Positions 62,928-64,000 of a stretch of 64,000 nt of DNA are shown here, one piece after another. The notes beneath the pieces are model-generated. The model ran no database searches. It saw only the letters and a list, made by a program, of their open reading frames with translations, and had not been told where the DNA came from. A program made the position numbers and the translations under genes. The stretch comes from JAHQVI01 sp050330195. Its GTDB lineage: Bacteria; Pseudomonadota; Alphaproteobacteria; Rhizobiales; Rhodomicrobiaceae. The stretch's first letter is position 1, and the number at the start of each line of letters is the position of its first letter. The stretch covers positions 1-64,000 of the forward strand of contig JBHJOB010000010.1 in assembly GCA_050330195.1 (NCBI GenBank). Direction: 5' to 3'.

Positions 62928-62999
62928 AGTTCCTTTATTGTTCCAGGCTGAACTTTGCAAATCTCAAATGTTTGGCAAGCATAAGGCTGGAGGCTTTCG

Positions 63000-64000
63000 T
63001 TGGGTTCGCTCCTTGCCGCCCTCGCAACTATAATCGTGACTGGGCTGACCGCCCTTTTCGCGCTGCCTTACGTCGTGGATTGGAACGATTACAAGGCTGA
63101 GTTCGAGTCGCAGGCGGCGAAGCTGGTCGGCCGTCCGGTCGCCATTCAGGGGAATATCGACCTCTCCATCCTGCCGGTGCCGACGCTCAGCGTCCGCGGC
63201 CTGCGCATTTCCGATGAGTTCGGGCGGTTTGAACGCCCTTTTGCCGAAGTTGAGGAGTTCAACGCCGTCCTCTCTCTGCCGCCGCTTCTTCGCGGAACCA
63301 TGGAAGCCAAATCCATCATGCTGGACCAACCGATCGTCCGGCTGAAGATCGACGATTTCGGCGAGGGAACGTGGCTCAGCCTCGGTCCGCATGGCATGAC
63401 GATACCCGTTCCTGTGCAGCAGGTCGTACTCGACAGGGTCGACATCCGAAACGGCGCGATCGAGCTGCGCCGCGCGGACTCGCCCACCGCCCGTTTCGAT
63501 CGGATAAGCGGGCATCTGTCAGCGGACAGCCTGAGCGGGCCGTTCAGATTTGACGGGGTCGGCGCGATCGGAGGCGGCGACAAGGAAATCAAGCTGGCGG
63601 CGGTGAGACCGAAGGACGATCCCAACCTGCGCCTGAAGGGATCGTTGCGCTCACTGGACGGCGTCAGCCTTTACCAGCTCGACGGACAGATCAAGGGGCT
63701 GCATGGCCCGGTGCACTACGAGGGACCGGTCGCCGCACGGCTTGCGCTCGATACCAAGGCGAAGAAGGCCGAGACGGGACAGCTTGCCGAGCCGATGGCG
63801 GGCAAGGCCATCGAGCTGCGCGCATCCGCCAAGATCACGCTGGAAGACGCCCGGCTCGACGATATTGCGCTGACTGTCACACAGAATGACCGGCCGCAGC
63901 AGGTCACCGGCTGGGCTCATGCCTCATGGAATGACGCGCCGCGGCTGGACCTCAACGTGGAAGCGTCCTGGCTCGATATCGACCAGATGCTCAACGCCGG
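63000..64000 (+). CDS. AsmA family protein (partial, cut by right edge)
   Basis: The first 333 codons are in the window and the gene runs off the right edge. It begins with a TTG at 63000 behind a strong GGAGG six bases upstream. The N-terminus has a membrane anchor (SLLAALATIIVTGLTALFALPYVV), then DWNDYKAEFESQAAKLVGRPVAIQGNIDLSILPVPTLSVRGLRI, the AsmA opening pattern. The beta-rich repeats that follow fit the AsmA/TamB-like lipid-transfer family of the envelope. No stop is found to the edge. Confidence 0.9.
   Translation, partial: MGSLLAALATIIVTGLTALFALPYVVDWNDYKAEFESQAAKLVGRPVAIQGNIDLSILPVPTLSVRGLRISDEFGRFERPFAEVEEFNAVLSLPPLLRGTMEAKSIMLDQPIVRLKIDDFGEGTWLSLGPHGMTIPVPVQQVVLDRVDIRNGAIELRRADSPTARFDRISGHLSADSLSGPFRFDGVGAIGGGDKEIKLAAVRPKDDPNLRLKGSLRSLDGVSLYQLDGQIKGLHGPVHYEGPVAARLALDTKAKKAETGQLAEPMAGKAIELRASAKITLEDARLDDIALTVTQNDRPQQVTGWAHASWNDAPRLDLNVEASWLDIDQMLNA

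Noticed and set aside
1..64000. CRISPR array, insertion sequence or rRNA operon
   Set aside because: No regularly spaced direct repeats, transposase motifs or rRNA sequences were found by eye.

Overview
The window looks like a chromosome segment of a high-GC alphaproteobacterium, most likely of the order Hyphomicrobiales (Rhizobiales). The basis is the set and order of housekeeping genes on the right half: era-rnc-lepB-acpS-pdxJ-DUF2062 gene-pyrE-rsh-rpoZ-folK-smpB-dapA-lytic transglycosylase. The abundance of ABC importers and the Rhizobiales-type genes (YtoQ-like protein, heparinase II/III-like gene beside purH, DUF3775 gene) fit this. The species cannot be named from the sequence.

Region 1-2.5 kb is an accessory stretch that looks more AT-rich than the rest. 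It holds a coupled pair (unknown 181-residue protein, then an XRE-type HTH protein cut by the left edge) with a 20-bp palindrome over the start, an unknown 156-residue protein, a translationally coupled YodC-like/DUF6953 pair and a small membrane protein. From 2.9 to 5.6 kb a secreted Cache-type sensor protein is translationally coupled to a membrane hybrid histidine kinase. From 5.7 to 12 kb lies a cupin gene, then a spermidine/putrescine-type ABC importer with a Tat-exported binding protein, followed by a hydantoin-racemase-like enzyme and a nucleoside 2-deoxyribosyltransferase-like protein. From 12.1 to 14.4 kb a second secreted Cache-type protein is paired with a methyl-accepting chemotaxis protein. 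MATE and TauE/SafE family transporters and an unknown secreted protein follow.

From 18.6 to 27.9 kb is a complete sugar locus: a divergent LacI-type regulator, three near-identical operators, and a long minus-strand operon of LamB-type porin, sugar-binding protein, two permeases, MalK/UgpC-type ATPase, TIM-barrel sugar isomerase/epimerase and Gfo/Idh/MocA dehydrogenase. From 28 to 32.8 kb are ytoQ-like, heparinase-like, purH and a small membrane protein gene. From 33 to 38.4 kb is a second sugar importer, ytfQ-ytfR-ytfT-yjfF (galactofuranose type), with a GntR/FadR-type regulator at its end.

From 38.7 to 64 kb is mostly housekeeping: YqeY, the era-rnc-lepB block, acpS-pdxJ, pyrE, rsh, rpoZ, folK, a NYN-domain protein, family 5 uracil-DNA glycosylase, smpB, dapA, lytic transglycosylase, an alpha/beta hydrolase, a D-lactate-dehydrogenase-type flavoprotein and the start of an AsmA-family gene cut by the right edge. 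Two genes stand out inside this conserved block: an AMP-forming acyl-CoA synthetase fused to a GNAT acetyltransferase (43992-46169), and a large secreted protein with a tandem repeat and cysteine-rich modules (47068-49245).

The strongest leads for something new are the synthetase-acetyltransferase fusion, the two cases of a free periplasmic Cache protein next to a signalling receptor, the cysteine-rich secreted protein, and the possible toxin-antitoxin pair at the left edge. All functions are inferred from sequence motifs and context read by eye; no database search was run.
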